From contig JXTB01000038.1 of assembly GCA_002914805.1 (NCBI GenBank), positions 1,040,242-1,104,241 on the forward strand: 64,000 bases of DNA, given 5' to 3'. A program made the position numbers and the translations under genes. The notes below the pieces were generated by a model. It worked only from the letters and a program-made list of their open reading frames with translations, made no database searches and was not told the origin of the DNA. The stretch is from Parasponia andersonii. Lineage: Eukaryota; Streptophyta; Magnoliopsida; Rosales; Cannabaceae. This document shows, in pieces, positions 1-12,100 of this stretch. Numbering within the stretch: the stretch's first letter is position 1; each line of letters begins with the position of its first letter.

Positions 1-716
1 TTATCTCTTGCTAGTGGCAAGGGCGGCCTTTGATCGTTATCTCGATGTATGGCGGGTTGGTCAGGTAGAGTCTTCTGCAATCTGTGAGAGGAATCTAACG
101 AAATAGTGCGATGAGATCGGCTTTGGTCGTTATGATGCGATACGGATCGTTCATGGCTACGTCGCCGCTCCAAGTATTGTTTTAGGTCTGCAGGATCTTG
201 TCTCGACTCTCTGCTGATTCTTTCGAAGATGCTTCTCAATGGTCATTTTCGTTTGCTGCTCAAGCGATCTTGATTATCAGTGGAATTGCGAGAAGGTTGT
301 CCACGATCACGGTTAGTACTTGAACTCTCTGTACCAGATTCTGGATGCAAGTTTGCAACTTTGCCTTTTCCTTTAGAGATGCGATCTTCATGATGCTCTT
401 GCTGGGTTCTCGGCTGGTCGCGTCTCCTTGTCTCTAGGATCTGTATTCCTTTCTCAGGTAGTTGAGCAGGACGTTCGTGCTGTGGTGGGGTCACCATCTG
501 TCCTTCAGCAAGTCGTCGTAGGGAGTCATTGATCTGGCTAGTGATCTGCTGAAAGTTCACCAGTGTCTCCTCCATGCGATCTTATCTCTGAGCAAGATTT
601 TCTGATGCGGTCATGGTAGGCTGATCCTGAGCAGGGTCTGCCTGTGCAGCAGCAGTGCTTTGGGGTTGGTTTTGGCTAGTTCCGGTGACTCTGGTAGTGT
701 TTCTGGTGTTTGCCAT
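1..716 (-). pseudogene. Ty3/gypsy-like gag remnant, 5' part
   Basis: Start of the gag gene of an LTR retrotransposon, read leftwards and cut by the window edge. The start codon at 716 opens with MANTRNTTRVTG, the type of N-terminus common in plant gypsy gag proteins, followed by a Gln/Ala/Pro-rich stretch. An in-frame TAA at 582-584 breaks the frame. It continues in the same frame from a Met at 575 through a charged, low-complexity 110-residue segment to another stop at 240-242, after which Arg/Ser-rich coding-like sequence goes on. No capsid or zinc-knuckle domain is reached before the edge. Family assignment rests on the LTR, primer-site and gag-start layout; no pol is visible to confirm it. 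Confidence 0.6.
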
Positions 717-778
717 TATTAAAAAAGTGAAATTTGACAAAGTGTTTTGGCCAGAATAGCCCTCCTTCTAACGCTAAT

Positions 779-1509
779 TGTTGATGTAGGTTTTGTCAAC
801 AATAAATTTAGAAAAAATTACGAGATGTGGCTTATGTAAATAGGGTTATTAATCAAAGCAAATAAAATAGGCAAAGATTTTATAGTGGTTCAGCCTCGAA
901 AAAGATGAGCTTAAGTCCACTATTTTTCACTATTTTCTGGAGAATTACAAGAACTCAAAATTACAATTTGTTGTCCAGAAAGAAGAAGAAAATACTCTCA
1001 AGAATCACTTAGCCTCTCTAGATTCGGAAAAAATCCCCCTCTACCGAAGCATTAAACTCTCTTTATATAGATGAGGGTAACTCAATGTTCCTAATTGTGA
1101 GAATGGGTAACTATACAATCGGATAATACAATTTGAGTAACAATATAATTGGGTAATCACTTAAATTGGGTAACTGGTCAAACTTGAAAGAGACTTTTGT
1201 TTCCCTTTCCTTGTAGGTTACCCGTTTGACAAAGTATAGACTAGTCTTCTTTTTTTTCGGGTCGCACATGACCTATTCAGAGGAGGTCGCACGTAACTTA
1301 TGTGGTGGAGGTCGCATGCAATCCTTTCAGATGAGGTCGCACGTAACTTATGTGGTAGAGGTCGTATGCAACCCTTTCGGACGAGGTCGCATGTAACTTA
1401 TGCGGTGAAGGTCGTATGCAACTTATGCGGTGGAGGTCGCATGCAACCCTTTCGGATGAAGTCGTACTTAATCTTACTCATGCGACCTGGCATAGGATTT
1501 AAGACTGCA
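779..1509 (-). mobile_element. 5' LTR of a gypsy-like retrotransposon
   Basis: Read on the minus strand, this LTR ends at 779 in TGTTGACAAAACCTACATCAACA-type sequence (a short imperfect palindrome), followed at 778 by ATTAGCGTTAGAAGGAGGGC, which looks like the primer-binding/leader sequence of gypsy elements. A TATA box (CTATATAAAG) lies near 1068-1080 on the minus strand. The outer end is uncertain: a TGCA at 1506-1509 is the best candidate. The partner LTR is outside the window, so no target duplication can be checked. Confidence 0.6.
1283..1457. repeat. 50-bp tandem repeats inside the LTR
   Basis: Three imperfect units begin at 1283, 1333 and 1383, each starting GAGGTCGCA and containing GTAACTTATG and CCTTTC blocks. 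The third is longer because it contains an extra 25-bp internal duplication. They sit in the presumed U3 part of the LTR, upstream of its TATA box, where tandem enhancer-like repeats are common. Confidence 0.8.
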
Positions 1510-1529
1510 GAATAACTTGCTAAAACGTG

Positions 1530-1845
1530 ACTATGAGGTTTTGTTTGATAGAGGGCAAAAGGGAGAGGAAAGAAAATATACAAGGAAAAATGGGAGAAAA
1601 AGTGAGAATTGATGTTCAATAAAAAATAAAAAAGAGTGAAGAGAAAATAGAGGGGGAGATTTTAGAATAGGCCTACTATTTTTTAATCTTTTCATCTCCA
1701 ATTTGGAGAGAAAATTGGAGAGACTTGCAATTAATAGAAAATTATTTATTTGTGATTTTAAAATAAAGTAGTATACTTAAATTTGCTCAATTGTAATTTC
1801 ACTTAACCTCCTTCTCTTTCTTGCCTAGACACCAAACAACACTGA
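1530..1845. mobile_element. MITE-like element, purine-rich/pyrimidine-rich arms
   Basis: The left arm starts near GTTTTGTTTGATAGAGGGCA and is purine-rich. The right arm ends near CTAGACACCAAACAACACTG and is pyrimidine-rich, so the ends are imperfectly inverted. Similar architecture recurs at 24115-24480 and 32572-32995. It has no coding capacity. Exact ends and target duplication were not resolved. Confidence 0.35.
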
Positions 1846-2176
1846 AAAATAAAATAAAATAAAAATTCTTTTCTGTCACTCATTTTTACTACCCCTCACA
1901 TATTTTATTTCATCCCATGCATATTCCTTACCTTCTCATCAAACATAGAGCAAGTTTCTTGATTACAAAGCAACAAATATTTTTAAGCATCGTAATGTAA
2001 GAGTTTACCCTAGAATTTTCTCAAGGTCATATGGGTAATTCAGAATGGCAGTTTCTATTTCCATTGTTAGTAAGAGTTCAGCTTTTTTCAGTTGGAGTGG
2101 GACTGGAGAGCTACCCAATAGGACCACTATTTTTGACTAGGGAAAAAGATGGAAAGTAAAGGATGAAAGTCTTACC

Positions 2177-2182
<6 letters not shown>

Positions 2183-2241
<59 letters not shown>
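2183..2241. repeat. (AT)n microsatellite
   Basis: Uninterrupted alternating AT of about 29 units. A 90-codon minus-strand reading frame over it is an artefact of the repeat. Confidence 0.95.
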
Positions 2242-2243
<2 letters not shown>

Positions 2244-3343
2244 TTTTCACTAAGAGAAACCTGTGAAAATAATTTGTTACTTTGAAAGCTACCTCTATGT
2301 AAATTTGAGGAAAAGAAGAAAAAATAATAATAAAAAAGATTGAACAAGCTTCGAAAGTTGAAGTAATTTATCTGTAACAGCAATTTTGTTTACTGACGAT
2401 GAAGAAATTTCAAGCACTTTGTTTACTGAAGGTGAAGAAATTTCAAGGACCTAAACCAAGTATTTGCTAAATGCATGTGGTTAAATAACCGTAACTAATA
2501 AGTGTGTGTTTTATAGACTTAATGCCAAATATTTCATGACATATTATTTAGGAAAGAATCTTAGGTAAATAATGTGAAGATTATCAACACTTGAAGCTTC
2601 AATCCTCTTAAAGATATTATCTGATCACAGATTTGATGGCCCTCAATGACAAACGGCACTATTTCGACTGTCGTTTTCAACGGCTGGATCATGGGCCGAA
2701 CCCCCTTCCTGGACTATACCCAACAATCAACACAGACCCAAAATTAGATTTGATTAGCTAAAAGGACCTCCTTCTAGTTGGGCTAGATTGGATGCTGATT
2801 CATTCTCTTTTATTTTACCCAAATGGCCAAATTTTGGGTTATAGTTTGCAAAATAGCCGTTTTGCAAACACTCCTAAAAATGAACGAAGTTTGTAAAATA
2901 TTTAAAAAATGTCCGTTTTTCCTATTTAGTATATCAAAATATATTGATTTATTTTTTGAAAAATTGATTTATTTTTTTAAAAAATTAATTTACATCAACT
3001 AAAAAAAACTCATTTATCAATATAAAATTATAAAATAATCATTTATTAAATAAACGTTTAAAATAACTATTTTTTAAATTGATGTGGAGAAAAAGGTCAT
3101 GTCTTATAAATACTCTTTTTTCTCTTCGTATGAAAACCAATTTTCATAAAATATTTGAAAAAAGGTACACCAATGCTTTATAATTCATAACCTTAATATA
3201 TATAGATATATATATTAATTTCTCTCCAATTATGTTACTATCTCATTAATTGTTTTTAGTTTCTTTTTACTGAAAATTGGTCAAGTACGGGCCATGATGC
3301 AATAGTGTCAGTTGGTCCCTCTCGACATTGTACTAGACTCATT

Positions 3344-3345
<2 letters not shown>

Positions 3346-3402
<57 letters not shown>
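3346..3402. repeat. Compound (CA)n(TA)n microsatellite
   Basis: About 18 CA units run directly into about 10 TA units, a standard compound microsatellite that would be length-variable. Confidence 0.95.
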
Positions 3403-3554
3403 TTCACGCAAACTATTCATATATCTGGAGTTTTTAACACTTTCATCTATAAAAATTATTAAAAAAAACTACAAAATTATGGTGAGTTACTTTAATTTTT
3501 TTAATTCCCGTACCGCTTGTTTAGCAAAATATCACTTTTGAATTTTGTTTTTTA

Positions 3555-3660
3555 AAAATGTCATTTCTTAAAATGTGTACTAGTTATACTTTCCGCAAAT
3601 GTACAATAAAAATGTCATTTCTTAAAATGTGTACTAGTTATACTTTCCGCAAATGTACAA
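3555..3660. repeat. 53-bp perfect tandem duplication
   Basis: Two adjacent copies (3555-3607 and 3608-3660) starting AAAAATGTCATTTC and ending in a TACAAT block. Their near identity suggests recent origin. Confidence 0.9.
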
Positions 3661-6600
3661 TGTTTTTCTAAAATGGCCGCAAATGGCCGATTTTCTCAGT
3701 ACGTATTATGTCTCTCGCACCCCAGCCCGTCTAGGCTTGCCTATCTCTTTCAAAAAAAAAAAAACTATATCTAATAATTTTATTTTAGAAAATTGATATT
3801 AGTAATTTTTTAAAAAAATTTTAGTAGCACATGAGCAGTTGAACGAAGGCAATGAGTCGCTCCATCATGGCCCATGATATAAGCTGCATCTAGGTACTCT
3901 CGACTTTTACCACGAAAATGATGCGCAAAGCCGCTAGCCAAATCCGTGACCCACAATAGGTATATCAAAAATAGGATAAGTTATGTCTACAAATAGCATT
4001 AATACTCATAATTATGGATATAAATAGTTATCTGATTTGAACGGTGAGGAAAAGTAGTTTAAGTGAGGAAAGCAATTGAGGTGAGAAATAACTGCATTAG
4101 AAATATTTGACAAATATGATACGGAGACACTATTGGCACGATGAATTTGTCTCGACATATAGTCTTATAATAAATTACTATATATATATATAAATATACT
4201 TAATTTTACAACAATCATTCATATATCTTTTAAAAAATAATAAATTTAGAGATTTACACATATTTATATTTAGAGTTTAAAAACTATTTAGCGTATTGTA
4301 ATATTTATTTATATCAATTTTATGAAAAAAAATAATTATGTTTATTAGTATTTTTATTATATATATATATATTTTTTTTATTTTGCCATTAATAATAACT
4401 AATAGGTAACCATGTTATTCCTGTTATCTGGTGGTTAATACCCATATCATTTTGCTCTCGTTATCCAGTAATTAACACCTGCACCATCTCTACATTTAAA
4501 ATAATGATTAATCAGATAGATATGATATTATAATTGGTTTTTAGAAAAGATGATCTGGTAATTGAAAAACCATCACATTCTGCTCCATTATCATTTCTAC
4601 TTTTGTCGTCCATATTTGCATCTCTAATTTTATACTTATTATTGTAACTATATGTTGATGTAAAAGCATTTATCCATTAATCATAAAAAATCTAATATTT
4701 GTTACACTTACTTGACACAAAGTAAACTAGAGTTGGTTTATAACTTTAGCAAAAATGGATAGAAATGTAGATAATTAATTAGAAAAAAAAATAGATGTGA
4801 AAAACTAGACTTCATTCTTAAAAAAAGTGTTAGTACTAATTTTCTCGTCTCTATATTCTTTCTTTTTTTAAAAAAATAATAAATACATTCTATTTTCTAC
4901 TTTCTTTTACATTCTCTCGGTCTCACTACCTAATATATGAATTTAATTATCTAGTTTTATATTTTAGTAATATAATGAATTATAGTAAAATCATACGTAT
5001 TAAACACTGAAACTGGAAAATCTAAAAGAGGATTTTTTTTTTTTTTAAGGGGACTATTTAGTCCAATTAATATAATATACGACTTTCACTAAAACAGAAT
5101 TCCTTTGCCCTCCGCTAGCAGACAACAGGAGCTCACCTCCTTAACAGATGCCTCCTCTACTGAGAAATGGGTCTTCTCTCTCTTCGGTATGAGTTTTTAA
5201 CAGTTTTCTTTTCTGCTTTTAGTAGTATTGTTACATAATCCTCCTATATGGGGATATAGAGAGGTAGTTTTTCTTCTAGTTTTAGATCTATGGTAGATTT
5301 GATACCCTCAAATATAAATCTGTGGTAGTTTGTAGTATTTATTTATGTTTTTATTATTTAGGTCCACTTAGATCTAGATTTATGATAATTTCTTACCGGA
5401 TCTGTTTAGATCTATAACGTGTGTAAGGTAATATTTTCTCTTTTGTGAATCTTTAATGGGGAGCAAAAAACATCAATAATGAATACTGAAGGGGAAGTTA
5501 CAATGAGTCAACCACTGAGTCATTGAGTTCTCCTAAAGCATACACTAATGGTGATTTGCATAAATCCCCTCATAGGTCTATTTCTCTAAGATCTCAATAT
5601 GCAAATTTCCTCTAAAGACTTTTATTAGTTGGTTGTGTGATTTGTAATAAAAAAATCTTTTTATAGGTATTGTACTATCTTCTTTTTATTAATAAAAATA
5701 TTTTCCTTCAAAAGAAAAAGAAAATCTAAAAAAGAATACATTTTGCATTAAAAAAAATTCCTACAATCCCGGGAATTTTAAGTTTATAATTGACAAATTT
5801 TATAAGTAGTAATTCTTTTAAACTATTATATATAAGCACAACTTGTGTATCAGTGTTTCTTTATCAAATTATGTATGGCTATTATCAGGTGATGACACTT
5901 CTTGAAATTGTGATGATACAATGCTAAATGAATCATCCAACTACAATAATATTGATGGTTATGTGGCACTGTGTAGCAAATATCATGTCATCAACAGAAA
6001 GCAACCTTCTTATTTTTTTTTTTCTTTCCATATGACCTTTTCAACACTCGTGATGAATGAAGGTGGAACTCTAGAATTAAGGCTAATAATTATACTTAAA
6101 ACCAGATTAATAGCTTCATTTAGCTGGTGACACTTTTCTTCAAATATTCCAAATACATAAATAAGTTGATAACTATGGTCTTGATCATGATGAACATCAC
6201 ATTATCATAACAGGGGGAGCCAATATAACAGATCATTTCCACTATAATTAGCTACAACAATTTGATAATTAATTAATTAATTAAATTCATTACTATTAAG
6301 TCGCTATATACACTTGGTGTATGGCGAGTAGTTGTACATATATGTACACACCAAGTCCTTTCTTTTTTCTTCTAAGGTTATAATAAAACAATACTTAAGG
6401 AGAATGAAACACAATTTGGTCTTAACTCTAGCGAAAAAACAAATTAAAAATAAACAAACAATCAGTCCTACGTCGAACATGAGGTGCCATCCTTCATTCT
6501 TCATAATTTATGCAACATCGATCTGCGTCTAAAAATTACAAAATAATTTGAGAAATAAAATAAATATATAAAACCCTGAGTTTATAAAGTCGTCTAAGTA

Positions 6601-8050
6601 AAATAGTAGACCATTAATCATGGCCTTTATTCCGAGATCAAAGCTTTGTAGTATATATTTTCTTTATTATCAACCAAAGCACACAAAACTCGTTCTTTTG
6701 TCTTGCTGTCTTTGGAGTGTTCCTCTCGTTACTACAAAATCCTATTAAGATAAACATTGATTAGAGTTATAATGGGTTAATAATCTCATCGAGGATACGC
6801 CAAAGAGAGACATATCTCTCAACCAATCACAAATCGCCACCCTTTGTCTTCAATCTCCAATCTTCCACACCCCATGAAGTTTTGTTCCCTAATCTTTATA
6901 ATAAAAAATAATAATAATAGAGCAAAGTTATACAAAGACCAGGCGAAATTTTTGAAAAGACCCGCAAGAAAAGATAAAAGGGAAAACAAAGCGTAGCAAA
7001 GCAAGATCGCGAAGTCTTGTAGGTTGTTATGTGATTTTTCCAATATTATAAGTACAAATATCTCATTATTGTATTCATCATTATTAGTACTATGATTGGA
7101 GTGAAATATTGAAATTGTACAATTCCCACGACGGCTCACCGTCGTTGATCTCTCATACACGTGGCGTTCAAGAAGAAGTGGGGCCCAACACTTGCGGCTT
7201 GTTAAAGTACGGATCTTATGTTACTTGTGTGGAGCCATGATGTAAATTTTATATGCCTAAATGTTTAAGATACCATGAATTGAGAGGATCGAAGAAATGA
7301 GGTCTTGAGAAAATGGGCCCACATCCAACATTATATATGCCAACATCAGGGAGGTTTTACAGGCTTTCGGAGATAACAATCAAACTCTTACATGATTAAA
7401 TATTTTAACACTAGAAACTTCACTGTTGTCATGTGTTCATGTGTTAAATATCCGCATATTATACATGTATACTTACAATTATGATGAGATTAAGTAAACG
7501 ATTTAAACTTCAGATTTCAATATTGAAAGTTGGTGTAATTATTTACGAGGCTTAGTCTCTGGCCATGTTATATATGTGCCAATATTTCAGCCTAATTAGA
7601 CGGTTTCAATCTAATGCAAATACGACAATTTGGCGTTTTGGCACAAAATTCTTATCTACAATGAAATTATTTTCTTTTTTGGTGTAAAATTTAGCAAATG
7701 TAGAAAGCAGGGCCAGCTTAAGTCAAGTTTAACAAATGTAAAACTTGAGACAATAATCTTCACCTTTAAAAAAAATAAACAAACAAATAAAGAAACTTGA
7801 GCCAAAATTTTAGTGCCTGGTTACTTTTTGATTTGATTGGTTTACTTTTTATATATGTAATTACAAATATTAATAAATAAATTTTTACACTTCATGATCA
7901 ATTTGGTTGTTGCCTTGTTGGGGAGAAAAAAGTCAAATAGCAGCATTTGACATAATATTGTTGTTTTAGAGCACGAAATAAATCTCTGTCAAACACATAG
8001 AATTCACTTTGACACTTGTTTGCGCCAAATTTATCATTGGTATTGCCATT

Positions 8051-8268
8051 TGTGTTGGATAATGTCTCACTAATCACATAATAATTATATTGTTCTTTAG
8101 AATTTGATCCCTCAATTTATCAACCGAAACACTCTATTTCTTTCTTAATTTTTTTTTTTGTGTGTGTTGGATAATGTCTCACTTATCACGTAGTAATTAT
8201 ATTGTTCTTTAAAATTTGATGCCCTTTATCAACGGAAACGCACATTTTCTTTTTTTTTTTTTTTTTTC
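8051..8268. repeat. 112-bp imperfect tandem duplication
   Basis: TGTGTTGGATAATGTCTCAC begins at 8051 and again at 8163. The copies differ by several substitutions, and both end in a pyrimidine-rich, T-rich tract. Confidence 0.85.
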
Positions 8269-9150
8269 AGCTAAACTAAGAACCAAAGCAAAAGGACAAA
8301 GATGTAGTATTATTAAACCCGCTTTTGACCGTTGGATTAGAGTATGAGGCCATATACTTGGACCCAATTCCAATTTAATGATAAGGATGTTTAGTACATA
8401 TTATGATAGTATTAATTCGTTAACATTAGAATACCTCCCACATCCAAATTCTAAAACAAAATCATATGCATCTCTAGATTCTAGAATTCAAGAGAAATAA
8501 TGCATTTATTGAACTAGAAAAGCTACATACAACACAAAAAAAGACATTTGGTACTCATAATTATTTGGTCATTGAAAAATTTGCGTACAATAATTAAAAG
8601 GTGCTATATCAGCCACATCAAAAAACATTTGGTGAAGTTATATCCCCAAAGTGATGTTAGATGTCTACATGAGGATATGCTTGAAACAAGATTGGAACAT
8701 ATACATGCATAGATGGTCCAATATTAGCAAATTACTTGAAGGAAGCCAGAGCTTATATATTTATGCTTAGCCAGCTGCCATAACATAATGATTATTGAAC
8801 ACTCAACTATGTGCCATTTGTCATTGAGTTGTCATCGTATGCTGATATGGCATTTATGTACGTTATTTGACTTGACTTAGAAAACATATAGAGTTTTGAG
8901 TTGTCACAGATATAGACCACATTTTCAGCTTAATTTGTGTTTAGCTATATCGATGGAGACCAATCAAACAATCATCATGACTCTCTTTTGCTGATTCCAG
9001 TCCAAATCTTAGTCTAATTAATAATCTAATTTTGGGTCTAATCTTATGAGGGAATGAGAAGAGGATATATTAGTAAATAAGAAACAAAGAAAGAGTGTTA
9101 TTGTAATTAGAGCAATTCAATTATTTGGCACCTGGACCAGCCCCTATTCC

Positions 9151-9158
9151 CTATAAAA
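9151..9158 (+). promoter_or_regulatory. TATA box of the DUF761-type gene
   Basis: CTATAAAA lies 133-140 bases before the start codon, in a block conserved with the paralogue (26373-26380). Between it and the ATG is a CT-rich leader, as in many plant 5' UTRs. Confidence 0.65.
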
Positions 9159-9290
9159 CCTCTCTTGATATCATTTGTGATACCTTACCAATCTAGAACT
9201 AATCAAACCTTTCTGTCTCTCTCTCTATAGCCTAAGAGAGAATAGAACCTCTGCCACTCTCTCTCCTCTCTTAACTCCAACCTTCCAAAC

Positions 9291-10133
9291 ATGGCCAAAC
9301 CACTACCATATCTAATGGAAGATCCCAAGAAGTTCTACAAAAACAATAAAGAATATTATAATTTGTCCTTTTTTGCCTTTATTTTCTCAGTCTTTGTTTA
9401 CATTTCCGTCTTCTATATATTCAACCTCTCTCCTTCAAATCTCTTCAACAACGCCATGTTTTGGTTCCTCATTTCCAACACACTCGTCTTCATCATAGCG
9501 GCGGACTACGGCGCTTTCTCTTCATCAAACGACAACAAACGAGACGTATACGACGAGTACTTGGTGCATACCGAGGCAGCAAAGCGAAGGAGTTCGTCGT
9601 TGTCGTTTGAATCGGAGCACTCGGATGTTGCAAAGAAAACCAATGTTGTCGTTGATCAATCACGAAAAGAAGACCATTCTCTAATGCAAGAAAAGAAAGA
9701 AGAACGAGTAATAGCTGATCAAGAGACTGAAATCCCAGAAAAGAAACTTCAAATTGTGGCCAAAAACGACCAAGAATTGAATAAAAATCTTGGTAGTACG
9801 ACTCAAGAAGAAGACATTCAAGAGAAAACGATTGTCGTTTGTGAAGAGAACAGGACTAGTAAGCAACAAGCAAAAACCTATAAGCGAAGTAAGTCTGAGA
9901 AGGACGAAAGGGTGGTGATGGACGAGAGTTATAACAAGAACAGTGATCGTCTTTTGATGAGGAGGTCCGAGACCAATGTAGTCGACCAAGAAAATTATAA
10001 TCATCATGTAGAAGATGATATTAACGAGTTTTCAACTATGTCAGATGAAGATTTGAGTAGAAGAATTGAGGAGTTTATTCAAAGTTTCAATAGACAAATT
10101 CGGCTACAAGCGCGGACTTATAATAACAATTAG
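9291..10133 (+). CDS. Small membrane protein with C-terminal DUF761-type motif
   Basis: Single-exon gene of 280 residues. A short basic N-terminus is followed by two hydrophobic segments, about residues 24-46 (LSFFAFIFSVFVYISVFYIF) and 55-72 (AMFWFLISNTLVFIIAADYG), likely membrane spans. A long hydrophilic Lys/Glu-rich region follows. Residues about 248-275 (EFSTMSDEDLSRRIEEFIQ, then SFNRQIRLQ) match the short C-terminal motif of the plant DUF761 ('cotton fibre expressed protein') family. Biochemical function is unknown for the family; membrane location with a cytosolic tail is inference. The start is the first ATG after a TATA box and CT-rich leader, and an AATAAA lies at 10325-10330. A broken paralogue lies at 26530-27283. 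Confidence 0.85.
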   Translation: MAKPLPYLMEDPKKFYKNNKEYYNLSFFAFIFSVFVYISVFYIFNLSPSNLFNNAMFWFLISNTLVFIIAADYGAFSSSNDNKRDVYDEYLVHTEAAKRRSSSLSFESEHSDVAKKTNVVVDQSRKEDHSLMQEKKEERVIADQETEIPEKKLQIVAKNDQELNKNLGSTTQEEDIQEKTIVVCEENRTSKQQAKTYKRSKSEKDERVVMDESYNKNSDRLLMRRSETNVVDQENYNHHVEDDINEFSTMSDEDLSRRIEEFIQSFNRQIRLQARTYNNN

Positions 10134-10324
10134 AAAGTGACTTCGATCTATGTCATAGAGAAAAATGTACCAAAAAGTTTTGTTGTTTTGTTTCTTTTTG
10201 CCTAGTTATAATACTACTGTACTTTTTTTTTTCCCCCCTTTAATTTTATGTTCAACTTTGTTATTACACCTTAATATTAGCTTAGTGTAAATGCTTTGGA
10301 CTAGCAGTACTAGCTAGTACAGTA

Positions 10325-10330
10325 AATAAA
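10325..10330 (+). terminator. Candidate polyadenylation signal
   Basis: AATAAA about 190 bases after the stop codon of the DUF761-type gene. The paralogue has the same hexamer at a similar distance (27456-27461). Confidence 0.5.
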
Positions 10331-10344
10331 GGGCTACTTTCAGT

Positions 10345-10373
10345 GAATAACTCTCTCTCTCTCTCTCTCTCTG
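10345..10373. repeat. (CT)n microsatellite
   Basis: Simple CT run just past the polyadenylation signal of the DUF761-type gene. Confidence 0.85.
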
Positions 10374-11647
10374 CCTCAGAATGACAGTTTTTGGCACTTT
10401 CGAGCCGGGGTCTTGTCAAATAATCAAAGTATGATTTTGTTCATATTCATCAATAATTAACTTTTTTTTTTTGCTGAATAATATCTTACTTTTTTAATGA
10501 CTAAACCAGCTTGTAATTAAAATTCCATTCAGGCCTAAACTATAAATCAAATTTAGAAATGGAAAAAGATCCCAAATCCGTTTGAATTTAAATTTTTGTA
10601 TTTGTGAATATAATTGGCTGTTTAATATTATGTTTTTGTTTCAAATAAAGAAAATCAGAGTAAAGTTTCATGTTGGATTTTTTTTTTAGATTTCCAGTTA
10701 GTTATAATCCATGAAAATAAAGAGCTAAAATTAAATGTTGGTCTAATTAAACAACTGTGAAAAAGTTAAAAGCTCAAAACAACTAGCCCCAAGATAATTT
10801 ATAATAAAATGATTGTATTTATGTAATATATATTAATGAGAAAGCAGTATAATTATCGTTCTTAATAAAGTTGGATGATTATAATTATCGTTCTTATTAA
10901 AGTTGGATGATTAGTAGTTAATTTGAAGCTTGTCAAAACCGTTTATGGTACGACATAATTTTCTCATATTACGATAAAATATGATTTTGTTATGTGCAAA
11001 CATACGTAATAGAACGAAATTTTACTATTATGAACTTAACTTTCTATTTTTTATTTTTATTTTTTTCCTGAAGAAATATATATACTCACTTCTATCGCAC
11101 AATTAATCAAAAGTTTATTGATGATTTGAGTTCTCTTTAATTAGAAATTAGAAAGAACTTATAAAATCTATTAGGTATATATCACTGGTGATCGAGTCGA
11201 TCTTTACATATTTATATATTTATATACGCAGTAGTTGTCTTCTTTGGCACTCACTTACAGGCCAGCTTACAATAAACGCAGAATAGATAAGGCAACAACA
11301 TGAGATGGTGGTGTTAATTAGTTTACACATGGCATTATGAATATGAAAGCTAACAACAATTATTGTATACTACGTATAATATGTAACAATAGTGTATAAT
11401 TTTATATGATTTTCAACCAAAAGAAAAAAAAAATGCTAATAATTTTCGAAGAACTTCCCCCTCTAGATTTATTTATTTATTTATTTATTTTTGCTTAGCA
11501 AAGGAATGATTGTTATAAAAGGAAGTAGTCAAGCTTCGAAAACTAATTACTTAAAGTGTTTTTGACAATTATCACTTTCGTTGGCATTTATTAAATATTG
11601 ACAATTGTCAAACGCCAAAAAAATATACGGTTTTTTAGAAGAAAATT

Positions 11648-11805
11648 GATAGTGTCGTGGTCTATAGCTAGCTTGATAGGGCAGCGATTTATCAACCAGG
11701 CCACGTGCACACAGACTTTGTATTGATAGTGTCGTGGTCTATAGCTAGCTAGCTTGATAGGGCAGCGATTTATCAACTAGGCCACGTGCACACAGACTCT
11801 GTTAT
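11648..11805. repeat. 77-bp tandem duplication
   Basis: GATAGTGTCGTGGTCTATAG begins at 11648 and 11725. The second copy has an extra CTAG. Copy B of the segmental duplication has only one equivalent unit (about 30756-30830), so this duplication arose after the two segments separated, or was lost from copy B. Confidence 0.9.
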
Positions 11806-11879
11806 ATATATATATATATATATGGAAAGTTTTTAATTGAGATTTTGTATTTTTTCTTGGGATATCGTGGATCTAATAG

Positions 11880-12100
11880 ATATTTATTTTTTTTTACCTA
11901 TACGTAAGTATTTTTTTTAATCGTTGGATTACTATTTAATGGTGATTCAATAATTATAATAAAATGCATAAAAAATATACATTATTAATACTTTTTCTCT
12001 CTCTTATTTTTACAATAAAAAAATATGTATATTAAACTTTTATTGATCAAATTAATACTTATGTATAGGTAAAAGAAAAAATACTTACTTAGTGCCCCAT
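11880..12100. mobile_element. Hairpin-forming MITE-like element
   Basis: CCTATACGTAAGTATT on the left arm (about 11898) faces its near-perfect inverse AATACTTATGTATAGG on the right (about 12054-12069), and both arms lie between TA-rich tracts. It has no coding capacity. The element is not found at the matching place in duplication copy B. Confidence 0.4.

Larger units (their letters stand above)
2242..9114. other. Repeat-rich intergenic region without a convincing gene
   Basis: AT-rich DNA with several short open frames, none with recognisable domains or consistent composition. It contains a short imperfect duplication near 2386-2450, a CA/TA microsatellite, a 53-bp tandem duplication at 3555-3660 and a 112-bp one at 8051-8268. 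A stretch around 5100-5720 ends in a T- and A-rich tail reminiscent of a retroelement 3' end. A 113-codon minus-strand frame at 6819-7160 (Met to stop) has hydrophobic runs but no family I recognise. A CACGTG core lies near 7158. Confidence 0.6.

Noticed and set aside
2111-2383. 90-codon minus-strand frame
   Set aside because: It spans the AT microsatellite (Tyr-Ile repeats) and has no other support.
3305-3541. 78-codon plus-strand frame
   Set aside because: It is created by the CA/TA microsatellite (Thr-His and Tyr-Ile runs).
6819-7160. 113-codon minus-strand frame with hydrophobic runs
   Set aside because: No family resemblance, AT-driven composition, no promoter or conservation evidence.
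9681-10007. Antisense frame in the DUF761-type gene
   Set aside because: It is the shadow of the real gene; a similar shadow occurs in the paralogue (26843-27148).
11648-11805. Possible CRISPR-like repeat pair
   Set aside because: Two adjacent tandem units without spacers in a plant nuclear genome; a simple tandem duplication.
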